Shown here: positions 23,621 through 31,794 of the stretch, piece by piece | Layout: each line of letters starts with the position of its first letter | How positions within the stretch are numbered: the stretch's first letter is position 1 | Assembly: GCF_000785555.1 (NCBI RefSeq) | Contig: NZ_CP009129.1 | Location: 1,674,001-1,738,000, forward strand | DNA length: 64,000 bases | Direction: 5' to 3' | Source: Planococcus sp. PAMC 21323 | GTDB lineage: Bacteria > Bacillota > Bacilli > Bacillales_A > Planococcaceae | Made by a program: the position numbers and the translations under genes | The notes under the pieces: model-generated | Databases searched by the model: none | The model's input: only the letters and a program-made list of their open reading frames with translations | Told to the model about the DNA's origin: nothing

Positions 23621-26455
23621 TTACGTTTCTTCTGCTAATTTAAATGCTTTTCGGCTTCTCAAACTTAAGACTCCCCACAATAGTATATTGAATACTAAAA
23701 TGAAAGCTCCTAATATGGAAAGACTCATCATCAATGTGTCAGTTCCATATGCCGAAGACATGGCTTCTCGAAAACCTAAAATTGCGTAGCTCATCGGAAC
23801 AAAATCATGAACACTTTGGAAGAATTTGTTTGTCAATTCAACCGGGAACATCCCACCACTCGAACCTAATTGAAGAACGAGGAGAATCATAGCGGCAAAG
23901 CGGCCTGGGTTTCCAAAAGTGATACTTAAAAACATAATCAAGAACATATAGGTAAGTGAAGTCACAATAGAAACTAGGATAAACTGACCTACATGTTCGA
24001 CTTGAAGATTAAAGCCAAACAACATAATCGCATCCACAATTAATGCGGCAGAGGTTGCCTGGATAAACCCAAGAGAAAATTTGCTGAGCCACCAAGCAAA
24101 CCCTGAAGTCGGGCGTCCTGCTGGAGCGTTTATTGGAAATACTAAGTTAAATGATAAAGCCCCAACGAAAAGTGATAATGACAAAATATAAGGTGCTAAC
24201 GCATGACCATAGTTTGGCACTTCACTCTTTTTGCTTTCGGTTGCGGTTGCAGGTGCGGCAATCATCTCGAAATTCTCATCCGATACAAGAGCATCTCCTA
24301 TGTCATCTGCTCCTTCTGAGAGTTTGTCTGCTAGTTCAGCAGCACCTTCTTCGAGCTCTCCAATACCATTGCCCAATTCGCCTGAACCTTCTTCAAGTTT
24401 GCTTGCACCACTGTGTATGTCAGCTGCTCCACCTGCGAGTTCACCTGCACCGCCCGACAATGCATGAACGCCTTCTGTTAGACGTTCCGTACCAGTTGCC
24501 AAGTCAGCAGAGCCGGAACTTAATTTCCCAGAGTTGGCAGCAAGTTCAGCTGTGCCTTGTTGAAGTTGATCTGCTCCTTGTGCCGCTTTAGATACTCCAG
24601 CTGTGTACGCAGCTGCTCCTTTTTCAAGCTCCTCAGATCCTTGTTGCAATGAATTTGCACCTTCTACTAGCCCTTTTGAACCAGAAGCAAGTGAAGATAC
24701 ACCTTCAGTCAACGAAGAACTCCCTTGTGCTAAGCGATCAACCGCTGAAGCGAGTTGCGGTAAATTTTCTGCCGTTTTATTTATACCAGCTTGAAGTTGT
24801 TCGTTTGCTCCTACTGCCTGAACCGTTCCATTATGCAAGGTTTTTGCTCCTGGGATGAGTTGTGTAGAAAGAGCATTTTGAATGCTTGAATAACCGCCAA
24901 GCGCTGTTGATGCTGCTGGGTTCACTCTGACTATCGCGTTATTTAGCTCAGCCACTTTCTCTGGTAAAGCCCCGAGAGACTGAAACGTTGGAACTAGTTG
25001 CTCATTGATATTCGTCGAAATTGCTGCCAGACTCTCTTTCAGCTTATCGATTGTATTTTGTTGAGCTGCTGCTTGATTTTCTAAGCTCCCACTTATCGCA
25101 GTAGTTAATTCAGCTTGCTGTTCAGCCGTTAAGCTAGTAAAAGTGGGGGTTGCTTCTAGAGCCGCAATAGCAGCTTGAGAAGATGTTCCTTGAAGCTCAC
25201 TAACTGCCTGTTGTGCGGCCGCCAAATTGGCTTGAGTGTTCGAAATACCTTCTGTACTACCAACAGAAACAACATTATTTAATTGGTTTGTACTTTCTTG
25301 AATCGCTGTAAGTCCTTGCTGTAAACTAGCGATTTGATCTGCTGAAGGAAGTTGACCTTTTAACGATTCAAGTCCTTCTTGAAGTGCTAAACTACCCGAA
25401 GAGAGTTCAGAAAGTCCATCCCCTAATGCTTCTTGACCAGATACCAATTGCTGTATGCCACTAGAGCTACTTGTCAACTGACTTGTCTGTTCTTGTAACT
25501 CTTTCAACCCATTTGTTAACTGAGCACTGCCATTTTGAGTTTCCGAAAGCCCTTGATTTAATCTTTCAGCTCCAGGAACAAGTGAGCTAAGACCTTGTGT
25601 CAGTTTTTGAGAGCCTTGGACAAGTTGTGGACCTTTATCTGTTAGCTCTGCAGTTCCTTCAGCTAGACCATTTATTCCGGTTTGCAGTTCGCCTACACCT
25701 GCTGTATACGATATGATTCCTTTGTTTAAATGGTTAGCTCCTTCATTTAATTCTGTTGCTCCCACTGCAAACTGGCTCACGCCAACTTCTAATTTCTCAG
25801 CGCCTTCTTGAAAGCTCAAACTACCTTCCGAAAGAGTCCCCAGTCCTGCAATCAATTCGGCATTTCCCTCTTGCAATTGTACAGTTCCGGAATCGATTTT
25901 CTCAGCTCCATCAGCTGCCTCTTCCATTCCTTCACCAATTGTTTCAATTTGTGTGAATACTGCTTTTACGTATTCTTTTGTTACGCTTTCAGCAATTTCT
26001 TCTTTTATACTTGTCGTTGCTTGTTTACTTACTGATTCAATAAAAAAACCACGTCCAGGATTGGTTTCATATTGTAAATTCATCCGTTTAGGTTGGTCGG
26101 TCATCACCGATGCAGCGTTTGCTGAAAAGTCTTGAGGAATGGTTAATACCATAAAATACTTTCCATCGTCCATACCTTTTTCAGCATCTTTAGCATTTGT
26201 AAAATACCAATCAAGAGAGTCGTTTTCTTTTAAGTTTCCAACTAGTTCATCACCTATAGATAAGGTTTCCTCTTCATATTCTGCTGGTACGTCTTCATTT
26301 ACTACCGCTACCGGTAATCTATCTGTCTTTCCATAAGGATCCCATGAAGAACCTAAGAAAAATCCACTATAAATAATCGGTATAAACATCATTACAATCA
26401 TCGTTCCTAGTAATAATGGTTTTGAAAATAATTGTTTCCATTCTTTTTTCAACAT
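23621..26455 (-). CDS. YhgE/Pip-type membrane protein with long heptad region
   Basis: About 944 residues. One membrane helix near the N-terminus (PLLLGTMIVMMFIPIIYSGF) is followed by a large extracytoplasmic region with dozens of degenerate 7-residue repeats (L-x-x-G-x-x-x-L/I pattern, such as GLGTLSEGS and GVSSLASGS), then about five membrane helices of the ABC-2/YhgE type at the C-terminus. The phage infection protein Pip and secretion-associated EsaA are relatives. It starts at ATG 26455, 2 nt after the Rrf2 stop, so the two form an operon. Confidence 0.88.
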   Translation of the reverse strand: MLKKEWKQLFSKPLLLGTMIVMMFIPIIYSGFFLGSSWDPYGKTDRLPVAVVNEDVPAEYEEETLSIGDELVGNLKENDSLDWYFTNAKDAEKGMDDGKYFMVLTIPQDFSANAASVMTDQPKRMNLQYETNPGRGFFIESVSKQATTSIKEEIAESVTKEYVKAVFTQIETIGEGMEEAADGAEKIDSGTVQLQEGNAELIAGLGTLSEGSLSFQEGAEKLEVGVSQFAVGATELNEGANHLNKGIISYTAGVGELQTGINGLAEGTAELTDKGPQLVQGSQKLTQGLSSLVPGAERLNQGLSETQNGSAQLTNGLKELQEQTSQLTSSSSGIQQLVSGQEALGDGLSELSSGSLALQEGLESLKGQLPSADQIASLQQGLTAIQESTNQLNNVVSVGSTEGISNTQANLAAAQQAVSELQGTSSQAAIAALEATPTFTSLTAEQQAELTTAISGSLENQAAAQQNTIDKLKESLAAISTNINEQLVPTFQSLGALPEKVAELNNAIVRVNPAASTALGGYSSIQNALSTQLIPGAKTLHNGTVQAVGANEQLQAGINKTAENLPQLASAVDRLAQGSSSLTEGVSSLASGSKGLVEGANSLQQGSEELEKGAAAYTAGVSKAAQGADQLQQGTAELAANSGKLSSGSADLATGTERLTEGVHALSGGAGELAGGAADIHSGASKLEEGSGELGNGIGELEEGAAELADKLSEGADDIGDALVSDENFEMIAAPATATESKKSEVPNYGHALAPYILSLSLFVGALSFNLVFPINAPAGRPTSGFAWWLSKFSLGFIQATSAALIVDAIMLFGFNLQVEHVGQFILVSIVTSLTYMFLIMFLSITFGNPGRFAAMILLVLQLGSSGGMFPVELTNKFFQSVHDFVPMSYAILGFREAMSSAYGTDTLMMSLSILGAFILVFNILLWGVLSLRSRKAFKLAEET

Positions 26456-26457
26456 GT

Positions 26458-26964
26458 TCACTTCTGATCATCCTGTTCTTTGTTCAATACATCGCTCAAG
26501 GTTTCTTGGTTCCAGTTTAATGATGGCAAGTTCGACATTCCAAGCCCTTCCTTTAAAAGATCTGCCGCCGTTACTTTAGAAAGGTACTCGATTAACAAGC
26601 GATCTCCTCGTTCAAAAACATTTTGAAGAATTTCTTGTCCTTTTTGTGCTAATACACCATCTTTAAAAGCATGTCGAATCAACCCGGTATCCGGATAAAG
26701 CTTGATTGGACCTTCCATCGCCTCAATCACGTCGAGCATAGTAATATCCGTCGCTGGTTTTGCTAAAGAAACGCCCCCGTTATTTCCTGATACCGACACG
26801 GCAATTCCTTTTACAACCAGCTTTCTTGTAATTTTCTTCATATAAGAAGGCGATACCCCTAGCCTTTTACTAATTTCATCTGAAGCAAGGGGTGCACTGC
26901 TTTCTTGTGTTGCTAATAACACGATTATGCAGATTGCTTGTTCTACACCTTTAGTTAACTGCAT
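26458..26964 (-). CDS. Rrf2 family transcriptional regulator
   Basis: A 168-residue winged-helix protein of the Rrf2 family: MQLTKGVEQAICIIVLLA, then LASDEISKRLGVSPSYMKKI and GNNGGVSLAKPATDITMLDV. The three-Cys iron-sulphur cluster motif of IscR/NsrR is absent, and the only Cys is in the first helix, so it is of the cluster-free type. It overlaps or abuts the YhgE gene and probably controls it through the palindrome in its own promoter. Confidence 0.88.
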   Translation of the reverse strand: MQLTKGVEQAICIIVLLATQESSAPLASDEISKRLGVSPSYMKKITRKLVVKGIAVSVSGNNGGVSLAKPATDITMLDVIEAMEGPIKLYPDTGLIRHAFKDGVLAQKGQEILQNVFERGDRLLIEYLSKVTAADLLKEGLGMSNLPSLNWNQETLSDVLNKEQDDQK

Positions 26965-26993
26965 AGTTATTACCTCTTTTCATCTATTTTGTT

Positions 26994-27054
26994 TATCCAT
27001 TATGGATACGAAACATCTATTAAGTTATAATACTCTCTTTTAGAGAAATTGCAA
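26994..27054 (-). promoter_or_regulatory. Promoter and operator of the Rrf2-YhgE operon
   Basis: On the minus strand TTGCAA (27049-27054), a 16-nt spacer and TATTAT (27027-27032) form a promoter. Downstream of the expected start lies the perfect palindrome TATCCAT-T-ATGGATA (26994-27008), 30 bp before the Rrf2 start codon, a good position for autorepression. Confidence 0.7.
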
Positions 27055-27082
27055 TAAAAAACTCACACTTTATACAAAAAAA

Positions 27083-27122
27083 AAAAGCAGACAACCCGCT
27101 TCCGGCGGTTGCCTGCTTTTGT
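27083..27122 (-). terminator. Terminator after the betaine-binding protein gene
   Basis: AAAAGCAGACAACC and GGTTGCCTGCTTTT pair around CGCTTCCGGC; strong GC-rich stem. Confidence 0.9.
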
Positions 27123-27150
27123 ATATTTTTATTGACTAAGTTCTTCAGTC

Positions 27151-28053
27151 CTATTCTTTAATGAGTTCTTTTTGGATAAGAAACTCACGGGCTACATCGT
27201 CTGGCTTGAGTTTATCGATATCCACTTTCGCATTCATCACCAACATTTCCTCAGCACTAATTTGACCACCAAGCTTATTTAAAACATCTTTCAAGTCCGG
27301 GTACTCTTCTAATGTTTCCAATCGAACTACCGGAACAGCATCGTATTTCGGAAAGAAATTCAAATCGTCTTTTGTTGTTATTAATTCAAACAAATCGATT
27401 CGACTATCTGTTGTAAAGGCCGGTATAACGTTTACATCCCCATTTTTTACTGCTTCGTACATAATCGAAGGATCAAAACTTTCCGTAGCAGAAAAATTAA
27501 AGTCATAAGCTTTTTTCAAATCCTCGTAGCCATCTCCCGCTCGTTCATAAAAAGAATGAGGTCCCCCAAAAGAGATATCTTGAGAACGAGTGAGTTCTGC
27601 CAGTTCAGAATAACTTGTCGCATCAATGCCACTTTCTTTAGAATAAGCTAGCGTATAACCGTTCTCAAATCCTAATGGTTCTAACCATGTTGCACCCAGT
27701 TCTTGTTCATAGCCTTCTCGAACCGCTTGAAGCACTTCTTCAGATGTTTGTCCTGGTTCTGCCTGTAGTTTCAGCACGTCTTTAAATCCTGTTCCAGTAT
27801 ATTCAACGTACATATCTATATCGCCTTTTTCTAAAGCTGGTGTAAGAATTGCCACTTCTCCTAAGCCGTCTTCATATTTAACCGTATAGTCTGAATTAGC
27901 CTCTATGTATTCACCCAAAATATAAGGCAAAATATATTGCTCAGTCCAAGGCTTTCCTCCAATAACCAGTGGATCCTTTTCTTCTTCTGCCGAATTGCAT
28001 CCCGAAATGGTGACCGCAACGATTATGGACGTCCCCAACAACTTTTTGTACAT
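27151..28053 (-). CDS. Glycine betaine/choline-type ABC binding lipoprotein (lone)
   Basis: A 300-residue OpuAC/OpuCC-type binding protein. TISGC is the lipobox; LVIGGKPWTEQYILPYILGEYIE and DMYVEYTGTGF are typical of the quaternary-amine branch (OpuBC/OpuCC/OsmF). No ATPase or permease gene is adjacent, so it must serve a transporter encoded elsewhere or be a remnant of a larger operon. The ATG at 28053 has AGGAGG 7 nt upstream; the ATG at 28059 is only 1 nt from it. Confidence 0.88.
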   Translation of the reverse strand: MYKKLLGTSIIVAVTISGCNSAEEEKDPLVIGGKPWTEQYILPYILGEYIEANSDYTVKYEDGLGEVAILTPALEKGDIDMYVEYTGTGFKDVLKLQAEPGQTSEEVLQAVREGYEQELGATWLEPLGFENGYTLAYSKESGIDATSYSELAELTRSQDISFGGPHSFYERAGDGYEDLKKAYDFNFSATESFDPSIMYEAVKNGDVNVIPAFTTDSRIDLFELITTKDDLNFFPKYDAVPVVRLETLEEYPDLKDVLNKLGGQISAEEMLVMNAKVDIDKLKPDDVAREFLIQKELIKE

Positions 28054-28167
28054 TCTCATTCCTCCTATTGTTGATTGCTTAGATCTTCGACTTGTTCTTT
28101 CAAAATCTTATACCCTAATTCTGAATTTTCATTCTATTATTATAACTTTTATATTTACCTTTAAGAA

Positions 28168-28214
28168 AAAAGCTCATTAAAGTGTAACTTACACATTTTA
28201 ATGAGCTTTTTTAG
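28168..28214. terminator. Intrinsic terminator
   Basis: AAAAAAGCTCATTAAA and TTTAATGAGCTTTTTT arms with GTGT/ACAC continuing the stem (one mismatch). It lies just past the glutaredoxin-like stop at 28220. Confidence 0.85.
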
Positions 28215-28219
28215 ATTTA

Positions 28220-28429
28220 CTAGTTATCGGATAAATCTGTGTAAGAATAATAGGTATCCAAGCATTTTAAAAGAGGAAAACCTTGCCTTTTTATTTCGAT
28301 TGGTACATTCTGTAGCAAAGAACGATGTTCGAAAATATTGTATACTTGAAAAACAACATTAAGTCCTGCCAACTTGCTTTCTATTTCTATGCATTTTGTG
28401 CACCCAGGTATGACAAAAAGTATATTCAC
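28220..28429 (-). CDS. Glutaredoxin-like small protein
   Basis: A 69-residue frame with a thioredoxin-fold pattern: VNILFVIPGCTKCIEIESKL (beta strand, CTKC redox pair, helix), a second strand NVVFQVYNI, and RQGFPLLKCLDTYYSYTD, where the GFP resembles the cis-proline loop. The likely start is GTG 28429. No strong SD is seen. A good terminator follows the stop. It is divergent from the Crp/Fnr gene, with only 40 bp between starts. It may be a real glutaredoxin-like protein or a remnant. Confidence 0.55.
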   Translation of the reverse strand: MNILFVIPGCTKCIEIESKLAGLNVVFQVYNIFEHRSLLQNVPIEIKRQGFPLLKCLDTYYSYTDLSDN

Positions 28430-28469
28430 ATATTCTGGAGTCTTTATTGAAGAAAAGGGGGATTTAATC

Positions 28470-29150
28470 ATGGATAAATTGACGCTCCTTTCGCAAATAA
28501 ACCTATTTGATGAACTGCCGATGAAAGATATTAAAATAATTGATAAAAACAGCACAATGACACCTGTGAAAAAAGGTACGCAAATTTTAATACCTGAACA
28601 GCCGCTAGATGTATTGTTTTTTCTAAAAAAAGGGCAGGTTCGTTTGTATCGAATGACTTCACAAGGAAAACAATTCACTACTGATATCTTAATCGATGGC
28701 AATGTCTTTGGTGAAACGGAATCTTTTATGCTGACAGATAAAGAAACGTACGCCGAAGCTATGACTAACTGCTATTTGTGCACGATGAACAAAGCTAAGT
28801 TTGAAGCCTTTATAAAAGCTACTCCCGAAGTATCGTTTAAGCTCATCCAAATTTTATCGAATCAATTAAAAGAAACACATGATATAAGTGAAAAAATAGC
28901 ATTGGGAGATATTCGATTTCGCACACTTTTTCTATTATTAAAAATGAGTGAAAAAAGTGGTAAACGCGAAAAGGAATGGCAAACTATTCATATCAGAATT
29001 ACGCATGAAGATATTGCCACAATGGTCGGGTCTTCAAGGGAAACCATTTCTCTATTAATGAGTAAATTAAAAAAAGAGGGTTTGCTTAAGAAAAACCTTT
29101 TAGGATACTCGATAAAAGCAGATGAAATTAAAAAGATCATTATGGACTAG
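28470..29150 (+). CDS. Crp/Fnr family transcriptional regulator
   Basis: A 226-residue protein: N-terminal cyclic-nucleotide-binding-like domain (LFFLKKGQVRLYRMTSQGKQ, then DGNVFGETESF) and a C-terminal winged helix with HEDIATMVGSSRETISLLMSKL. The cluster-binding Cys set of FNR is absent. The ATG at 28470 has AAGGGGG upstream; an earlier in-frame ATG at 28374 has no SD. It is divergent from the glutaredoxin-like ORF, so a redox role is possible. Confidence 0.88.
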   Translation: MDKLTLLSQINLFDELPMKDIKIIDKNSTMTPVKKGTQILIPEQPLDVLFFLKKGQVRLYRMTSQGKQFTTDILIDGNVFGETESFMLTDKETYAEAMTNCYLCTMNKAKFEAFIKATPEVSFKLIQILSNQLKETHDISEKIALGDIRFRTLFLLLKMSEKSGKREKEWQTIHIRITHEDIATMVGSSRETISLLMSKLKKEGLLKKNLLGYSIKADEIKKIIMD

Positions 29151-29199
29151 TTTGTCATAGAAGAATATTGACTGTAACTAACTATTTTTAGGTAAGAAA

Positions 29200-29256
29200 A
29201 AACCTTTCGCAAACTACCCTATATATTGCTAGGTATTTTTTGAAAGGTTTTCATTT
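29200..29256. terminator. Probable terminator between convergent genes
   Basis: AAAACCTTTC and GAAAGGTTTT pair over a long A/T-rich loop; T-run follows. Confidence 0.6.
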
Positions 29257-29260
29257 TTCT

Positions 29261-29698
29261 TTATGCATGTTTGTTTACGAGACGGCTGAATACCGCCGCT
29301 AAGATTAACGAAAATGCTAAGTGAGTAACTAAACTCATCAATTGATCACTAGCAAACATTTGCCCAAACATTGGACCCATGCCCATCATGATTGGCATGA
29401 CAAGAAGTGGTCCTACTATCCAAATGATTACACCGTGAATTACCCCTAATATATAGTAACGAGATGAAAAATAGGTCATTGCTCCATACCCAAGGCCGAA
29501 AATCCAACTAATCATCATGTGCATAATCCATCCCACAACTAAGCTGTCACTACCAGCCATTGATGCGATTACTGTAATCATCCCCATCATTTGCATGAAA
29601 ATCCCAAACAGGAAACCTGCAACTGTACTGCCGATTAAAGCAGCCTTCACAATACTCGTATAGTTAGAAACACTGGATGTTTGTTGTGGCATTACCAT
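29261..29698 (-). CDS. Met-rich integral membrane protein
   Basis: A 145-residue protein with about four membrane segments and many methionines (GIFMQMMGMITVIASM, GWIMHMMISW, MPIMMGMGPMFGQMF). I do not recognise a family with confidence; the pattern resembles DUF/YagU-type inner-membrane proteins. Met clusters can bind copper but may just reflect membrane composition. The ATG at 29698 has GGGGTGAG directly upstream; a GTG at 29707 overlaps the SD. Confidence 0.65.
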   Translation of the reverse strand: MVMPQQTSSVSNYTSIVKAALIGSTVAGFLFGIFMQMMGMITVIASMAGSDSLVVGWIMHMMISWIFGLGYGAMTYFSSRYYILGVIHGVIIWIVGPLLVMPIMMGMGPMFGQMFASDQLMSLVTHLAFSLILAAVFSRLVNKHA

Positions 29699-29872
29699 GT
29701 TTCTCACCCCTTCTTTTCTACTAATGTACCTTATCTTTCAAAATAAAAATGTAAGCTAGCTAACAAATTTCTTAATTATAAAATTAAATTGCGATAATAT
29801 TCACAGTTTTTTTTGACCATATAATTCCCATTTTCTTCAGTGTATAATCTTCTTTAAAAGGAGCCGATTAAA

Positions 29873-30166
29873 ATGAAAAAAGTATCGATATCACTAATAG
29901 CAGGTATTTTATTAGGAATAATCGTTACTGCATTATTTTTTGATTATGAAACACCTTGGACAACTTATACGTATTCAGGAACCGATTCGCTAAGCGAGCC
30001 AACGATTACTAAAGCGATTGATATCGATTTTCTATTTTATATGACAATTTTTTCTCTAGTTGGTGCAATTTTAGTTTATCTCGTTTGGACTTATGCAGAA
30101 AATAAAAGACACGAAAAATTTCTAGCTGAATACCATAAAGGCAAAGAAAGTCGTCGTAATCAATAG
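29873..30166 (+). CDS. Two-helix membrane protein of unknown function
   Basis: A 97-residue protein with helices at about 5-23 and 54-73 around an extracytoplasmic loop of Thr/Ser/Asp residues, and a basic cytosolic tail (ENKRHEKFLAEYHKGKESRR). AAAGGAG precedes the ATG. It lies 31 nt ahead of a Crp/Fnr gene and may be cotranscribed with it. Confidence 0.65.
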   Translation: MKKVSISLIAGILLGIIVTALFFDYETPWTTYTYSGTDSLSEPTITKAIDIDFLFYMTIFSLVGAILVYLVWTYAENKRHEKFLAEYHKGKESRRNQ

Positions 30167-30197
30167 GAAGCTGACTCTTTGAAAGGATGCCTACACA

Positions 30198-30914
30198 ATG
30201 CTTGAAAACCTATCAGAAACCCCCATCTTCACAGGAATTCCAGAGAGTGATTTAAATGATATTTTTCCTTTATTAAAAGAACGTCAATTCAAGAAAAATC
30301 ATATGCTGATGTTTGAAAATGATGAAAGTGAAGATATATACATTATCCGATCAGGCAAACTGAAAATTTTCCGATTGCATGAAGACAAAGAAATCGTTCT
30401 TAGCTTTGCACTACCAGGCGAAATCCTTGGAGAAGTTGAAGCTTTATCACTCGTTAATTATCGAATTTCTTCAATAGAAGCTTTGGAAAGTGTAGCTGCT
30501 TGGCAAATCCGAAAAAAAGATTTTTTAGAACTTGTTGAAAAATATCCAACGATATTGAGAAACGCTTATATGATTCTCGTCGAACGCACGCGCATTTTAA
30601 ATCGTCTTATCCGATATTTGAGTTTGTATGATGTTCGAACAAAGGTAGCAAATTTACTTATCGATTTTTATTTTAATTTCGGTGAGCAAACAAAAGATAG
30701 TTACAAAGTAGATGTGAAAATCAATCAATCGTTGCTCGCAACGATGCTTGGCATTACACGAGAATCTATGTCAAAAACTTTAAACGAATTTCAAGAGGAG
30801 AAATTAATTGAGATCCGCGAAAAGAATATTTATATTTTAGATATGAAAAAGTTAGAGTCTATTTGCCAGCAAGCAGAAGAAATTCAAATGCTTCGCAAAT
30901 GGAATAGCTTATAA
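30198..30914 (+). CDS. Crp/Fnr family transcriptional regulator
   Basis: A 238-residue regulator: cNMP-binding-like barrel (DIYIIRSGKLKIFRLHEDKE, then LPGEILGEVEALS), a long dimer helix, and an HTH with INQSLLATMLGITRESMSKTLNEFQ. It has no FNR-type Cys cluster and a single Cys near the C-terminus. It is distinct from the other family member 1 kb upstream. GAAAGGA precedes the ATG. A TGTGA-N6-TCACA palindrome sits directly downstream of its stop. Confidence 0.88.
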   Translation: MLENLSETPIFTGIPESDLNDIFPLLKERQFKKNHMLMFENDESEDIYIIRSGKLKIFRLHEDKEIVLSFALPGEILGEVEALSLVNYRISSIEALESVAAWQIRKKDFLELVEKYPTILRNAYMILVERTRILNRLIRYLSLYDVRTKVANLLIDFYFNFGEQTKDSYKVDVKINQSLLATMLGITRESMSKTLNEFQEEKLIEIREKNIYILDMKKLESICQQAEEIQMLRKWNSL

Positions 30915-30938
30915 ACAAAGTTATACACGTCCCCTCTC

Positions 30939-30984
30939 ATCACCTTTTTTTGTGAAATAGTTCACAAAAACAAGGTGATTTTGT
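30939..30984. terminator. Hairpin terminator enclosing a Crp/Fnr/Rex-type palindrome
   Basis: TCACCTT (30940-30946) and AAGGTGA (30972-30978) enclose TTGTGAAATAGTTCACAA (30950-30967), itself a perfect inverted repeat. The whole can fold as one long stem with an ATAG loop, followed by TTTTG. The inner part matches TGTGA-N6-TCACA (Crp/Fnr) and TTGTGAAATNNTTCACAA (Rex-like) consensus sites. It lies between the Crp/Fnr gene and deoD. Confidence 0.7.
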
Positions 30985-31055
30985 TTACAGGCGATTTTTA
31001 ACTTCCGTGCTACTATGTTCTGTATAGTATTAAAAACAAATATGGAGGTTTTACA

Positions 31056-31760
31056 ATGAGTTTTCATCTTGAAGCAAAAGCAGGAGAAATTGCTGAATCT
31101 GTGTTATTACCAGGAGATCCTTTACGTGCAAAATACATTGCCGAAAATTTCCTTGAAAATGTCGTTTGCCACAACACTGTTCGTAATATGCTGGGTTATA
31201 CAGGAACATATAAAGGAAACCGCGTTTCCGTTCAAGGTACCGGAATGGGTATGCCTTCTGCATCAATTTATATTCACGAGTTAATCAACGATTATCACGT
31301 TAAAAATCTAGTGCGTATCGGCACATGCGGGGCTATCCAACAGCATGTAAACATCCGTGATATCATTATTGCACAAGCAGCAGCAACTGATTCAGCACTC
31401 ATTAGAAAAAACTTTCCTGGCGTTGATTTCCCCCAAATTGGAAACTTTGACTTAATAAAGAATGCGTATGACATTGGAACAGCAAAAGGACTGCACCTTC
31501 ATGTAGGTAATGTATTTTCTTCTGATAGTTTCTACACAGAAGACCAAGAAGAAATGAAGAAATTAAGCAAGCACGGTGTATTAGCTGTTGAAATGGAAAC
31601 GGCTGCACTTTATTATTTGTCCACTAAATTTGGTGTGAATGGTTTGTCTTTGTTGACGGTTAGCGATCATATCCTAACTGGTGAACAAACCACATCTGAA
31701 GAACGACAAACGACTTTCAATGATATGGTAGAAGTAGCATTAGAAACAGTCGAAAAATAA
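31056..31760 (+). CDS. deoD: Purine nucleoside phosphorylase (DeoD type)
   Basis: A 234-residue hexameric-type phosphorylase, full length for Deo[18 protein letters not shown] is the phosphate-binding start, [12 protein letters not shown] and RIGTCGA are family motifs, and [13 protein letters not shown] contains the ribose/purine contact residues. It splits purine nucleosides with phosphate to base and ribose-1-phosphate. ATGGAGG precedes the ATG. The guanine deaminase gene follows, giving a guanosine to xanthine route. Confidence 0.94.
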   Translation: MSFHLEAKAGEIAESVLLPGDPLRAKYIAENFLENVVCHNTVRNMLGYTGTYKGNRVSVQGTGMGMPSASIYIHELINDYHVKNLVRIGTCGAIQQHVNIRDIIIAQAAATDSALIRKNFPGVDFPQIGNFDLIKNAYDIGTAKGLHLHVGNVFSSDSFYTEDQEEMKKLSKHGVLAVEMETAALYYLSTKFGVNGLSLLTVSDHILTGEQTTSEERQTTFNDMVEVALETVEK

Positions 31761-31794
31761 ATGTATTGACAAGAAGAGTGAGGCTGCTAATTTT

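Noticed and set aside
24151-24858. Plus-strand frames within the YhgE gene
   Set aside because: Antisense of the repetitive heptad region; no SD or family match.
28220-28702. The long 160-residue minus-strand frame including an upstream hydrophobic part
   Set aside because: Its first 75 residues are antisense to the Crp/Fnr gene. Only the last 69 residues look like a real protein.
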